Shown here: positions 42,465 to 53,749 of the stretch, one piece after another | Layout of the letters: every line of letters starts with the position of its first letter | Numbering within the stretch: the first letter of the stretch is position 1 | Assembly (NCBI RefSeq): GCF_028435365.1 | Contig: NZ_JAGTJJ010000002.1 | Span: 248,001-312,000, forward strand | Length of the DNA: 64,000 nt | Direction of reading: 5' to 3' | From: Polyangium jinanense | GTDB lineage: Bacteria > Myxococcota > Polyangia > Polyangiales > Polyangiaceae | Translations under genes and position numbers: made by a program | Notes under the pieces: generated by a model | Seen by the model: the letters and a program-made list of their open reading frames with translations, nothing else | Told to the model about the DNA's origin: nothing | The model's database searches: none

Positions 42465-43325
42465 CTACCATTTTCTTGCCCAGGGGTCGTCGCCGAGCAG
42501 CGGGACGAGGAACGCGAGGGAAACGCGGAGGAACGCGGCGACTGGCTCAGGCTCCTCGCCGGCCACGCGGAGCACGGCGCCTCCGGGGATGGGGCTCGCG
42601 GTCGCGAGCAGGCGGCTTCGTACGTGATCCGGCGGGCGGACGGGCGCGCGTGTGGTGTCTTCAATGAGGGCGGTCGCCGCCGCCTCGACCCGGGGGCCGA
42701 CGAGGATGGCCGTCGTGTACACGTCGAATCGACCCATGCGTTCGGCGATCGAGGATTCGGGCGTGTCCTCGAGCGTGAGCGCGTCGAGCACGAGGAGCCG
42801 GTTTTCCTGGACAACCTCGGTGGTGGTCCGATACGAGGTAAATCGATACCGCTCGCCCCGCGCCGCGCGGCCCGAGACGAGACCATCGACGAGGACGAGG
42901 GAGGCGCCGGGCAGAAGCTCGATACGCTGGCGCTGCTGATAGATCGCGCCGGCAAAAGGACAAACCGGATCCGGGAGCGAGGCGAAGAGGGCGTCCTCTC
43001 CGACCGAGACCAACAAGGTTTGGCGGGAACATCCACCACGTTCGCTCTTGTAGACCTTGGTGGAGGCCTGCGTGGCGCAGAGCGTCGTCGCGCCGGGGCC
43101 GATGCGGACATCGAGCGTGATGGCGTCGCCTTCGAGCAGGCCGCCGCCAAAGGTCGACGCATAGGCCCAGACGGAGGGGCCGCGCGGGCGCGGGACGAGG
43201 AGCTTGAGCGGCGCCGAGGCACGCGCGCTGAGGACCGTGGACGCAGCGGCGACGCGCTCGACGACGAGCGATCCGGCACCGGGAACGGTGACCGAGGCGG
43301 GCAGCGTGAAGCCAGGCCGGTCCAT
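42465..43325 (-). CDS. ureD: Urease accessory protein UreD
   Basis: 286 residues from MDRPGFTLPASVTV; further in-frame starts exist upstream. UreD/UreH features: YASTFGGGLLEGDAITLDVR, ATTLCATQASTKVYKSERGG, LPDPVCPFAGAIYQQRQRIE. UreD docks on apo-urease and forms the nickel tunnel with UreF and UreG. First gene of the operon, 78 bp before ureAB. Confidence 0.92.
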   Translation of the reverse strand: MDRPGFTLPASVTVPGAGSLVVERVAAASTVLSARASAPLKLLVPRPRGPSVWAYASTFGGGLLEGDAITLDVRIGPGATTLCATQASTKVYKSERGGCSRQTLLVSVGEDALFASLPDPVCPFAGAIYQQRQRIELLPGASLVLVDGLVSGRAARGERYRFTSYRTTTEVVQENRLLVLDALTLEDTPESSIAERMGRFDVYTTAILVGPRVEAAATALIEDTTRAPVRPPDHVRSRLLATASPIPGGAVLRVAGEEPEPVAAFLRVSLAFLVPLLGDDPWARKW

Positions 43326-43491
43326 GGCGAGAGAATAGCAATGGCACCGAGTGGCCTCGGGCGTCAAGCGCATTACGACAGCAAATCGGGCGGCGCGGGC
43401 GAGGTTTCGCCTGGGCGGATCCTTCTTCCTCCTCGCGACGGGATTGACGTCCCGGGTGTGGCCTGTACCATCGGCGGCTCGGAGGCGATGG

Positions 43492-44040
43492 ATGCAGGCG
43501 AGGCGGCTTCTGCTCAAGGACGGGGTACAGACGGAGGCGGTCCGGCAATTCGCGCAGGGCAACTGGTTTCTGTGGAACCGGATCGAGCCGCTCGACCATC
43601 AGCCGCTCGTCTACGAGTGGGCGACGCCCGCGAGCGATTGCCGCATCCGATACGTGGACGATCATCGGCTGGGGCTCAAGTGGTTCGACGTGGAGGGGCC
43701 GCGGTGCGAGGCCACGATCGAGCTCATCCGGCGGAGCCTGCCGGTGTACGAGCGCGCCGAGATTCTAACGCTTTGCAGCGAAGCGCGGACGGAGGCCGAG
43801 GGGATCTGGGCGGCGTACAAGCTCGCGGTGACGGCCGGGCCCACGTTCGATCCGGAGCTCTTCGGCTGCTTCGGGGATCTCGCGAATCACCGGGATGCCG
43901 GCGTGAGGCGGGCGGCGATTTACGCGATGGAGCAGGCGCGGTGGCGCGAGTTCGCCGGGATCGCTGAGCCGATGGCGGAGGATGATCCGCACGAAGACGT
44001 GCGAGCGCGGGCCGCGGCGCTCGTGCGAGCTTTGCAATGA
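43492..44040 (+). CDS. HEAT-repeat-like protein of unknown function
   Basis: 182 residues from MQARRLLLKDGVQ, with GGAGG upstream. The N-terminal half is a mixed domain (GNWFLWNRIEPLDHQPLVYE; RIRYVDDHRLGLKWFDVEG). The C-terminal half has one or two HEAT-like helical pairs (CFGDLANHRDAGVRRAAIYA; DDPHEDVRARAAALVRAL). Upstream frame extension overlaps the divergent ureD start region and is unlikely. Its stop overlaps the next start by ATGA. Confidence 0.65.
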   Translation: MQARRLLLKDGVQTEAVRQFAQGNWFLWNRIEPLDHQPLVYEWATPASDCRIRYVDDHRLGLKWFDVEGPRCEATIELIRRSLPVYERAEILTLCSEARTEAEGIWAAYKLAVTAGPTFDPELFGCFGDLANHRDAGVRRAAIYAMEQARWREFAGIAEPMAEDDPHEDVRARAAALVRALQ

Positions 44041-45542
44041 GGCGGGTCGCCGCCCTCGGGGGATTCCTCACGCTCGCGGCGGGATGCGCCGCGCCGACGG
44101 TCCCGACTGCGCCCGCGCTGTTCGTCGTGACGAACGGCATCGGGAGCGGCGAGATGCGGGTCTCGATGCCGAAAGAGGGATGCGGGGTCGATTGCCTGGG
44201 CGTGATGGGGAAAGGCGCGGCGTTGCGGATCATCGGGCACCCGCACCCGGGGTCGCGCTTCGATGGTTTTTCCGGGCCGTGCACCGGGCGAATGCCGTGC
44301 GTCCTGCCGTTCGATCGGCAGCGATGGGTCGCGGCCTCGTTCAGCGACGCGGCCGCGCGGTACGATCGTCCCCTCGGCGACGGCCGTTTCTTCGTCTCGT
44401 CGCCGCGCGCGGTTGCGCTCGACAAGGGCGGGGGCGGGGCCGTGGTCGGGGTCCGGGATGCCTGGCTCGGGCGGTTCGATCGCGAGGGGCAAAAGGCCTG
44501 GGACCTGGCCGGGGACAACAGGGCCGTGACGGCCGTCGTCTTCGACGCGGCGTCCGATATCGTGGCTGTTGGGGGAGCCCGCGTCGAGAAGCGCGGGGCA
44601 TCGGGCGGCCCGCTTTGGGTGTTCGATTTCGAATGGGGATCGAAGGCGACGGACGTGGCGGTGGACGCGGCCGGAGACATTTATGTCGTGGGGACGTTCG
44701 CGGGGGTCGTGAAGGTAGGAAAGCAGAGGCTCGAAAGCGCGGGCGGGCTCGACGTGTTCGTCGCACGCATTTCGCCCGAGGGAAAGCCGATCGAAGCGCT
44801 CCGGATGGGGGGCCCAACGGACGAGCGCGAGCCTCGGATCGCGACGGAGGGGTCGTCGGCGGTCCATGTCGCGTACGTCGCGGGTGGGCTCGAGGATGAA
44901 TTCAAAAGGCCGGATTGCGGCGCCGCGCGGATCGTCTCGTTCGCGCCGTTCGGGCAGAAGGCGTGGGAGGCGCCGATCGAAGGCAAGGCGCGCGTCGAAG
45001 TGCTCCGGACGACGACGGGCGGCGAGGTCGTCGCGGCCGGTCGATTCGCCGACGGGATCAAGCTCGCGGGAATGGCGCTTCGGTCGAACGGGGGCAACGA
45101 CGCGATGGTCGTGAAGCTCGATCGGAATGGCGGAGCCCTGTGGGCGAAGTCTTTCGGCGGGACGAGGAATGACGAAGTGTCGGCCCTGGACGTGGATTCG
45201 AGCGGCCGTATCGCGCTTTTCGGGACGTTCGAGGCCGAGATGAAGGTTTCCGGGACGACCCTCCAGGCGAAGCGGATTCGCCGCACGTGGCAGCATGGAA
45301 TGTCGTTCGACGGGACCACCCTCGACGCGTGGTTCTCGGTGCTGTCGCCCGAGGGAGAGGTGCGCTCGGCCAAGGCGTTTGGCGGATCCGGAAACGATTT
45401 TGCGCTGGCGGTCACGTGGGCCGAGGGCGGCGACGTGGTCCTGCTCTTCGATCAAGAGGAGCTCTCGGTGAGTTCCGAGGGGTATGGGCCTGGTTCGAGT
45501 CTCCAGCGGAGGCTCGTGCGCAGGCCCGCCGAGGCGCCCTGA
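44037..45542 (+). CDS. Beta-propeller lipoprotein (SBBP-like repeats)
   Basis: 501 residues, with signal peptide and lipobox AAGC. Repeats of the form DAAGDIYVVGTFAGVVKVG and DSSGRIALFGTFEAEMKVSG, separated by VARISPEGKPI and VKLDRNGGALWAKSFGG, match the beta-propeller repeat pattern of many myxobacterial secreted proteins. An N-terminal domain has paired cysteines (EGCGVDCLG, GPCTGRMPC). Coupled by ATGA to the HEAT-like gene. Its stop abuts the convergent permease gene. Confidence 0.8.
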   Translation: MRRVAALGGFLTLAAGCAAPTVPTAPALFVVTNGIGSGEMRVSMPKEGCGVDCLGVMGKGAALRIIGHPHPGSRFDGFSGPCTGRMPCVLPFDRQRWVAASFSDAAARYDRPLGDGRFFVSSPRAVALDKGGGGAVVGVRDAWLGRFDREGQKAWDLAGDNRAVTAVVFDAASDIVAVGGARVEKRGASGGPLWVFDFEWGSKATDVAVDAAGDIYVVGTFAGVVKVGKQRLESAGGLDVFVARISPEGKPIEALRMGGPTDEREPRIATEGSSAVHVAYVAGGLEDEFKRPDCGAARIVSFAPFGQKAWEAPIEGKARVEVLRTTTGGEVVAAGRFADGIKLAGMALRSNGGNDAMVVKLDRNGGALWAKSFGGTRNDEVSALDVDSSGRIALFGTFEAEMKVSGTTLQAKRIRRTWQHGMSFDGTTLDAWFSVLSPEGEVRSAKAFGGSGNDFALAVTWAEGGDVVLLFDQEELSVSSEGYGPGSSLQRRLVRRPAEAP

Positions 45543-46337
45543 TCAGGGGAAGAAGGCGGCCCGGGAAAACCAGGCCGTCATGGCGAGGCCCAGGACCACG
45601 ATGCCCCGGCGCAGTTTGTCGGGGTCGATGCGTTGCGAGAAACGCGCGGAGAAATAACCGCCCGCAATGGCGCCGGCCATGACGGCGAAGCCGGGGACGA
45701 GCCAGAGCAAGCCCTCGCCGAGGAAAAACATCGAGGCGACGAGGTTGATGGCCACGCCGAGCCAGGCCTTCATCGCATTGAGCTCGTGCAGCGTGCCTTC
45801 GATGAAGAGGCCAAAAACGGCGAGCATGACGATGCCCATTCCGGCCCCGAAATACCCGCCGTAGACGGCGACCAAAAATTGCAGAAAGACCCCGAGCGCC
45901 ACGGGGACGCGGGCCTTCTTGCCGAGCACGGCCTTGCGAATGCGCGCCTGGAAGGCGAGGAGCAGCGTGGCGGTGAGGACGAGGAGCGGGACGACGAAAT
46001 CGAAGAGGCGCTCGGGCGTGTGCGTGAGGAGCCACGCACCGAAGAGCGCGCCCGCGATCGTGGGGGGCACGAGGTAACGTAAATGGGATTTCGTGCGCGC
46101 GAGCTGGTCGCGGAAGCCAAAGGCGCTGGCGAGCGCGCCGGGCCAGAGGGCGACCGAGTTCGTGGCATTCGCGGCGAGCGGGGGGACGCCGAACGCGACG
46201 AGGACCGGAAAGGAGACGAGGGAGCCGCCGCCGGCGACGGCGTTGATCGACGACGCCACGAAGCCCAAGACGAAGAGGGCCGCGAGCGCGAGCGGGTTCT
46301 GGCCGGAAAAACCGAGGTCCTGGGAGACGAGCGGCAT
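45543..46337 (-). CDS. TauE/SafE (TSUP) family permease
   Basis: 264 residues with about eight membrane helices and the family's two internal repeats, each starting with a glycine-rich motif (VAGGGSLVSFPVLVAFGVPP; YGGYFGAGMGIVMLAV). TSUP members export or import sulphonates, sulphite or other organic anions. It lies 21 bp downstream of rtcR on the same strand, so it may share its transcript; a functional link to RNA repair is not evident. Confidence 0.9.
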   Translation of the reverse strand: MPLVSQDLGFSGQNPLALAALFVLGFVASSINAVAGGGSLVSFPVLVAFGVPPLAANATNSVALWPGALASAFGFRDQLARTKSHLRYLVPPTIAGALFGAWLLTHTPERLFDFVVPLLVLTATLLLAFQARIRKAVLGKKARVPVALGVFLQFLVAVYGGYFGAGMGIVMLAVFGLFIEGTLHELNAMKAWLGVAINLVASMFFLGEGLLWLVPGFAVMAGAIAGGYFSARFSQRIDPDKLRRGIVVLGLAMTAWFSRAAFFP

Positions 46338-46358
46338 GAAAGGGTCCTCGGATCGGAT

Positions 46359-47990
<1,632 letters not shown>

Positions 47991-48084
47991 GGTAAGGTGG
48001 GCGACGGAATAGCACGTTCTTCGTCCCCCGTATCGGAATTTATCCAGGCGTCTATGAGCGGGCCCGAAAAAGGCCCCGGGAGCC

Positions 48085-48100
48085 AGGCACGCGGCGTGCT
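48085..48100 (+). promoter_or_regulatory. Probable sigma-54 promoter of rtcBA
   Basis: AGGCACG-CGGC-GTGCT: GG and GC at the right spacing, two mismatches to TGGCACG-N4-TTGCW. It lies 44 bp before the rtcB start. The GGATA-N5-TATCC palindrome of the other sites is not at the expected distance; only GGAATTTATCC (48035-48045) is nearby. Confidence 0.6.
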
Positions 48101-48143
48101 CTACCGGTCCGCGTCCACCCGTGACGTGAAAGGCAAGGCGACC

Positions 48144-49370
48144 ATGAACGAGACGACCCACCAGACGTTCGAGACCGACGGCGTGCCGATCAAGGCCTGG
48201 ACGCGCGGCGTGCCGTTCGAGACCGAGGCCGAAGAGCAGGTCCGGCGCCTGGCGACCCTGCCGTTCCTCCACAAGTGGGTCGCCGTGATGCCCGACGTGC
48301 ACGCCGGGAAGGGCGCGACGGTCGGGAGCGTGATCGCGACGAACGGCGCGATCATCCCGGCAGCGGTGGGCGTGGACATCGGCTGCGGGATGATCGCGGT
48401 GGAGACGACGCTCACGGCGTCGCATCTCCCCGACGACCTGAAGGAGATCCGCAGCGCGATCGAGGCGGCCGTGCCGCACGGGCGCACGAACAACGGCGGG
48501 CCCGGCGATCGCGGCGCGTGGGGAGACGCGCCCGAGCGCGTGCAGAAGGCGTGGGCGGAGCTCGCGCCGGCCTACGAGGCGATCGTGAAGGAAAACCCGT
48601 CGATCGGGCGCGGGACGGCGATCGGGCACCTCGGGACGCTCGGGACGGGGAACCACTTCATCGAGGTCTGCCTCGATGAGCGCGACCACGTGTGGTTCAT
48701 GCTGCACTCGGGTTCGCGCGGCGTGGGAAACCGCATCGGGAGCCACTTCATCGACCTCGCGAAGAAGGACATGAAGCGGTGGTTCATCCACCTGCCGGAC
48801 GCGGATCTCGCCTACATCCCCGATGGAAGCGAGACGTTCGGCCAGTACTGGCGCGCGCTCGCCTGGGCGCAGGAGTTCGCGCGGACGAACCGCGCGTTGA
48901 TGATGGAGGCGACGATCATGGCCGTGCGAAAGACGGGGCTTTTGCCGTCGTTCGAGCTCGCCCGCGAAGCCGTGAACTGCCACCACAACTACGTGTCGAA
49001 GGAGCACCACTACGGCAAGGACGTGTGGGTGACGCGCAAGGGTGCGGTGCGCGCAGGCGAGGGCGAGCTCGGGATCATTCCCGGGAGCATGGGTGCGAAG
49101 AGCTTTATCGTTCGTGGACTCGGGAACCGCGAGTCGTTCTGCTCGTGTAGCCACGGCGCGGGTCGGAAGATGTCGCGCACGGCGGCGAAGCGGGCGTTCT
49201 CGCTCGAGGACCACGCGCGCATGACGGCCGGGATCGAGTGCCGCAAGGACGAGGACGTGATCGACGAGACGCCCGGCGCGTACAAGTCGATCGACGATGT
49301 GATGCATGCGCAGCGCGACCTCGTCGAGGTCGTGCGCACGCTGCGACAAGTGGTGTGCGTGAAGGGGTGA
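48144..49370 (+). CDS. rtcB: RNA-splicing ligase RtcB
   Basis: 408 residues, the E. coli length. RtcB joins 2',3'-cyclic phosphate or 3'-phosphate RNA ends to 5'-OH ends with GTP and Mn2+. Motifs: MPDVHAGKGATVGSVIATNG, GVDIGCGMIAVET (metal Cys81), GTLGTGNHFIEV, MLHSGSRGVGN, NCHHNYVSKEHH, and SCSHGAGRKMSR with the guanylylated His. The ATG at 48144 has AAGG upstream; in-frame sequence before it includes the promoter and is not coding. Confidence 0.97.
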   Translation: MNETTHQTFETDGVPIKAWTRGVPFETEAEEQVRRLATLPFLHKWVAVMPDVHAGKGATVGSVIATNGAIIPAAVGVDIGCGMIAVETTLTASHLPDDLKEIRSAIEAAVPHGRTNNGGPGDRGAWGDAPERVQKAWAELAPAYEAIVKENPSIGRGTAIGHLGTLGTGNHFIEVCLDERDHVWFMLHSGSRGVGNRIGSHFIDLAKKDMKRWFIHLPDADLAYIPDGSETFGQYWRALAWAQEFARTNRALMMEATIMAVRKTGLLPSFELAREAVNCHHNYVSKEHHYGKDVWVTRKGAVRAGEGELGIIPGSMGAKSFIVRGLGNRESFCSCSHGAGRKMSRTAAKRAFSLEDHARMTAGIECRKDEDVIDETPGAYKSIDDVMHAQRDLVEVVRTLRQVVCVKG

Positions 49371-49375
49371 GGGCG

Positions 49376-50404
49376 ATGCTGACGCTGGATGGAGCAACGG
49401 GCGAGGGCGGAGGGCAGATCCTGCGCTCCTCCCTCGCCCTGTCGATGGTGACGGGTCAGGCGTTCCGGGTGCACTCGATCCGCGCAAAGCGGTCGAAGCC
49501 GGGGCTCATGCGTCAACACCTCGTGGCCGTGCGCGCGGCCGCCGAGGTGAGCGATGCGGTGCTCGCGGGGGACGAGATCGGCTCGACCGAGCTCGTGTTC
49601 AGGCCGGGCGCGGTGAAGCACGGGTCGTATCGGTTCGCGATCGGGAGCGCGGGGAGCGCGACGCTCGTGTTGCAAACGGTGCTGCCGGCGCTGCTCGCGA
49701 CGGCCGGCAGCTCGTCGCTCGTGTTCGAGGGCGGGACGCACAACCCCATGGCGCCGCCCTACGATTTCGTGGAGCGCGCGTTCTTGCCGATCGTGCGGCG
49801 CATGGGCGCGAACGTCTCCGCGCGGATCGTGTCGTACGGGTTTTACCCGGCTGGCGGAGGTCGTGTGGAGGTGGCCGTGGAGGGCTGTCCGCGGCTCGCG
49901 GCTCTCTCGCTGCTCGATCGGGGCGAGGTGCGAAGAACGCAACTGCGCGCGCTCGTGTCGCAGATCCCGGGCACGGTCGGGGTGCGCGAGGTCGACGCGT
50001 TCCTCGCGGAGGTGCCGTGGGATCGATCGTGCGCGCGGCCCGAGGTCGTGAAGAACAGCCCGGGTCCAGGAAACGCGCTCGTGGCCGACGTGGAGAGCGA
50101 GCACGTGACCGAGGTTTTTACGGCGTTCGGCGAGCGTGGGGTGCGCGCGGAGGAGGTGGCTTCGAAGCTCGCGAAGGAGGTGAAGCGCTACCTCGCAGCG
50201 GGTGTGCCCGTGGGCGAGCATCTCGCGGATCAACTGCTCTTGCCGATGGCGCTCGGCGAGGGCGGGGCGTTTCATACGCTGTCGCCGTCGGGTCACACGC
50301 GGACGCAAGTCGAGGTGATCCGGACCTTCCTGGGAACGAAGGTGCGGATGGACGAGCGCAGCGCGGAGGAATGTGTGATCGAAGTGGAAGGCACGCGGCG
50401 GTAG
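49376..50404 (+). CDS. rtcA: RNA 3'-terminal phosphate cyclase RtcA
   Basis: 342 residues, five bases after rtcB. It cyclises RNA 3'-phosphates to 2',3'-cyclic phosphates with ATP, feeding RtcB. Motifs: DGATGEGGGQILRSSLALS at the N-terminus, RAKRSKPGLMRQHL, GGTHNPMAPPYDFV, YGFYPAGGGRVE, and EHLADQLLLPMAL with the AMP-accepting His282. Complete. Confidence 0.97.
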   Translation: MLTLDGATGEGGGQILRSSLALSMVTGQAFRVHSIRAKRSKPGLMRQHLVAVRAAAEVSDAVLAGDEIGSTELVFRPGAVKHGSYRFAIGSAGSATLVLQTVLPALLATAGSSSLVFEGGTHNPMAPPYDFVERAFLPIVRRMGANVSARIVSYGFYPAGGGRVEVAVEGCPRLAALSLLDRGEVRRTQLRALVSQIPGTVGVREVDAFLAEVPWDRSCARPEVVKNSPGPGNALVADVESEHVTEVFTAFGERGVRAEEVASKLAKEVKRYLAAGVPVGEHLADQLLLPMALGEGGAFHTLSPSGHTRTQVEVIRTFLGTKVRMDERSAEECVIEVEGTRR

Positions 50405-50482
50405 GAGCGAGCGGACAGGCGCTCGGGCTCGTCACGCAAGGGAACGCTCGACAAAGCGGCCGTCCCCGGGCATGACGGGCAC

Positions 50483-53400
50483 GTGCTGCGTCTGCTCGTG
50501 TCCCCCCGAAGCGAGGAGCGGCTCCGGGCCGCGGAGGTTTTCCTCGGGGAGGGGAAAGCCGACGCGATCGCGCTCCTGGTCGGTCCGTCGCGCGGGGCGG
50601 CGCTCGATCTCGCGGCGCGGGTGGGATCGTCGCGAGGCGCGATCTTCGGGCTGCATCGGCTGACGCTCGGGCAACTCGCAGCGCGCCTCGCCGCGCCGGA
50701 GCTCGCACGGCGGAGGCTCGCGCCGGCCACGCCGCTCGGCGTGGAGGCGGTGGTGGCGCGCGCGGTGGCGAGCGCGCTCGAAGCGGGCGCGCTCGGATAT
50801 TTCGCGCCGGTCGCGCGGACGCCGAGCTTCGCGAGCACGCTCGCGGCGACGCTGAGCGAGCTGCGCATCGAGGGCATCGGGCCCGCGGAGATCCGAGGCG
50901 ACGATCCGAGGAGTCGCGACCTGCGTGAGCTCGCGCGTCGTTACGACGAGCAGCGTGAGCGGGCGCGGATCGCCGATCGCGCGGAGGTGCTCGCGGCGGC
51001 GACGGTGGCCGTGCGCGAGGCGGACGAGATTCGAAGGGCGCGGCTGCTTTTGCTCGACGTGCCGATCACGTCGCGGCTCGAAGAGAGGTTCGTCGCGGAG
51101 CTCGTCGCCGCGGCGGAGAGCGCGTTCGCGACGGCGCCGACGGGCGATGATCGCGCAGTCGAGGCGCTCGCGGCGCTTGCTTCGGAGGTGGTGACGGATC
51201 GGAGCGAGCGGTCGCATTCGTCGCTCTCGCGGCTGCATCAATACCTGTTCGCCGCGGCGGAGCTTCCGGCCGCGGAGGCAGGCGACGACGTGTCGTTTTT
51301 CTCGGCGCCGGGCGAGGGGCGCGAGTGCGTGGAGATCACGCGACGGATCCTGGCGGAGGCACGGAGGGGCGTGCCGTTCGACGACATCGCGGTGTTCTTG
51401 CGGGCGCCGGACACGTACGCGTCGCTGCTCGAAAGCGCGCTGCGTCGTGCGAAGATCCCGGCGCATTTCGCGATCGGGGCCGCGCGGCCGGACCCCTCGG
51501 GGCGCGCGTTCCTCGCGCTGCTCGCGTGCCGCGCGGAGGACCTTTCTCCTCGGCGTTTCGCGGAGTACCTGTCGCTCGCGCCGATGCCGAAGGAGAGTGT
51601 CGCGGTGGAGGCGGCGCCGCGGGCCTTGCTTCCGCGGGCCGATCTCTTCGGCGCGCTGCTCGAAGGCGAGCCGTCGGCGAAGCGCATTCGAAGAGAGCAA
51701 GCGGCGGCGAGCGAGGGCGCGCGTGTGCCCGTGCGGTCGGCGCCGATCGGATGGGAGCGGCTGCTCACGAAGGCCTCGATCGTCGGGCGCAAGGAGCGCT
51801 GGGCCGAGCGGCTCGCGGCGCTCGGAAAGGCGTTCGAGCGAGAGCTAGCGCTTTTGCGACGGCGGGATCCGAGCTCGCCGCGGATCGAGACGGTGGAGCG
51901 TGAGATCGAGGCGCTCGGCGAGCTCACGCGGTTCGCGCTGCCGCTCGTGGATGCGCTCGCGGCGTTGCCCGAGCACGGGAGCTGGGGCGTGTGGATCGAG
52001 GAGCTCGGCCAGCTCGCGCGGATGGCGCTGGAGCAGCCGGAAGACGTGCTGTCCGCGCTCAGCGAGCTCGCGCCGATGGCGGAGCTTCCGGCGGTGTCGT
52101 TCGACGAGGTGCGGCGCGTGCTCGAAGGTCGGCTCGGGTCACGCGTGACGCCGCCGTCGGGGAGGCGGTACGGCGCGGTGTTCGTCGGGACGCCCGAGCT
52201 TGCACGCGGTCGCTCGTTCGCGGTCGTGTTCGTCCCCGGCCTTGCGGAGCGGCTGTTCCCGGAGGCGCCGCGCGAGGATCCGATCCTGCTCGACGCGGAT
52301 CGGCGTGCGATCTCGAAGACGCTGCGGGCGCAGGCGGATCGGAGCCGCAACGAGAGGTTGCTTCTGCGTTTGTCCGTGGGCGCCGCGCGGGAGCGGGTGC
52401 ATCTTTCGTATCCACGTGTCGAGGTGGCGGCGGGACGGCCGCGCGTGCCTTCATTTTATGGGCTCGACGTGCGGCGCGCGACGACGGGGACGTTGCCCGA
52501 TCACGACGCGCTCGAGCGAGACGCGGCGGGCGCTGCGGGCGCGCGGCTCGCGTGGCCCGCGCCGGCCGAGCCCGAGGATGCGATCGACGATGCCGAGCAC
52601 GACCTCGCGATGCTGGGGCGGCTCTTGCACGGAGGCGAGGAGGCCGAGGCGGCGGGGCGCGCGCAGTACTTGCTCGACCTGAATCCGCACCTCGCGCGGT
52701 CGCTCCGCGCGCGGTCGGCGCGGTGGGACAAACCCGTCACGCATCATGATGGCATCGTGCGCAAGACCGCGGCCACGGCGGCCGTGCTCGCGGCGAACCG
52801 CCTGCGCGTGCGGCCGTATGCGGTGACGGCGCTCGAGAAGTTCGCGGCGTGCCCGTATCGATTCTTGCTGGCGGCGATCCATCGGTTGCCGGCGCGCGAG
52901 CGGCGTGGCTCGCCGGACAGGCTCGATCCGATCTCGCGTGGCGTGCTCTTTCACCGCGTGCAAGCCGAGACGCTCGCGGCGCTGGAGCGGGAAGGGGCGC
53001 TGCCGTTCGGCCCGGAAGGTTTGTCGCGAGCCCAGGCGGTGCTCGACGAGCGGCTCGACGCGGCGGCGCGCGAGCACGAGGAGCGCACGCTGCCGCCCGT
53101 GGAGAGCGTGTTCCGCGACGAGATCGAGCGTGCGCGGGTGGAGCTTCATGCGTGGCTCGCGCGCGTGGCCGATCAGAGCTGGCTCGTGTGGCCGGTGCGG
53201 TACGACCTCGCGTTCGGGTTGCCGCCGCACGAGCATGAAGATCCACGCAGCGTGGCTGAGGCCGCGGTGATCGAAGGACAGTACTTGCTGCACGGCGCGA
53301 TCGACGTGGTCGAGCGGCACGCGGCGACGGGGCATGCGCGCGTGACCGACGTGAAGACGGGGGCGAACTTCGCGCGGCCGGGGCTCGTGATCGACGGCGG

Positions 53401-53749
53401 CGAGGTGCTGCAGCCGGTGCTCTACGGCCTCGCGTACGAGGCGGTGTGGAAGGAGCCGGTGACGGACGCGAGTTTGTCGTTCTGTACCACGCGCGGCGGG
53501 TATGTAGAGCATGTGATCGAGCTCGACGAGGCCGCCCGCGCGAAGGCCGTCCAGGTGCTCTCGCTCGTGGACGAGGCGATCGACAAAGGGTTTTTCCCGC
53601 CCGCGCCGAGGCCGGGTGCGTGTGACACGTGCGGCTACAGGCTCGTGTGCGGGCCGCATGAAGAGAGGCGCGCGGCGCGCAAGGACGAGTCTTCGCTCGA
53701 CGGCGGCGCGTTGTTCACGCGGCTGCGGATGCTCCGAGGTGAGCCGTGA
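50483..53749 (+). CDS. AddB-like helicase/nuclease subunit
   Basis: 1088 residues from a GTG. The N-terminal helicase-like part (GLHRLTLGQLAARL; HSSLSRLHQYLF; VAVFLRAPD-type element DDIAVFLRAPDTYASLLESA) lacks a clear Walker A, as in Gram-negative AddB. The C-terminal PD-(D/E)XK nuclease has TDVKTGANF and QPVLYGLAYEAV. The iron-sulphur Cys set is split as in AddB: CPYRFLL near 790 and CDTCGYRLVC near 1045. It functions with the next gene, which overlaps by GTGA, in double-strand-break end processing. Confidence 0.85.
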   Translation: MLRLLVSPRSEERLRAAEVFLGEGKADAIALLVGPSRGAALDLAARVGSSRGAIFGLHRLTLGQLAARLAAPELARRRLAPATPLGVEAVVARAVASALEAGALGYFAPVARTPSFASTLAATLSELRIEGIGPAEIRGDDPRSRDLRELARRYDEQRERARIADRAEVLAAATVAVREADEIRRARLLLLDVPITSRLEERFVAELVAAAESAFATAPTGDDRAVEALAALASEVVTDRSERSHSSLSRLHQYLFAAAELPAAEAGDDVSFFSAPGEGRECVEITRRILAEARRGVPFDDIAVFLRAPDTYASLLESALRRAKIPAHFAIGAARPDPSGRAFLALLACRAEDLSPRRFAEYLSLAPMPKESVAVEAAPRALLPRADLFGALLEGEPSAKRIRREQAAASEGARVPVRSAPIGWERLLTKASIVGRKERWAERLAALGKAFERELALLRRRDPSSPRIETVEREIEALGELTRFALPLVDALAALPEHGSWGVWIEELGQLARMALEQPEDVLSALSELAPMAELPAVSFDEVRRVLEGRLGSRVTPPSGRRYGAVFVGTPELARGRSFAVVFVPGLAERLFPEAPREDPILLDADRRAISKTLRAQADRSRNERLLLRLSVGAARERVHLSYPRVEVAAGRPRVPSFYGLDVRRATTGTLPDHDALERDAAGAAGARLAWPAPAEPEDAIDDAEHDLAMLGRLLHGGEEAEAAGRAQYLLDLNPHLARSLRARSARWDKPVTHHDGIVRKTAATAAVLAANRLRVRPYAVTALEKFAACPYRFLLAAIHRLPARERRGSPDRLDPISRGVLFHRVQAETLAALEREGALPFGPEGLSRAQAVLDERLDAAAREHEERTLPPVESVFRDEIERARVELHAWLARVADQSWLVWPVRYDLAFGLPPHEHEDPRSVAEAAVIEGQYLLHGAIDVVERHAATGHARVTDVKTGANFARPGLVIDGGEVLQPVLYGLAYEAVWKEPVTDASLSFCTTRGGYVEHVIELDEAARAKAVQVLSLVDEAIDKGFFPPAPRPGACDTCGYRLVCGPHEERRAARKDESSLDGGALFTRLRMLRGEP

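Noticed and set aside
48060..48076. GGGCC-N7-GGCCC hairpin before rtcB as a terminator or RtcR site
   Set aside because: Short, no U-tract, and unlike the AT-rich palindromes at the other sites.
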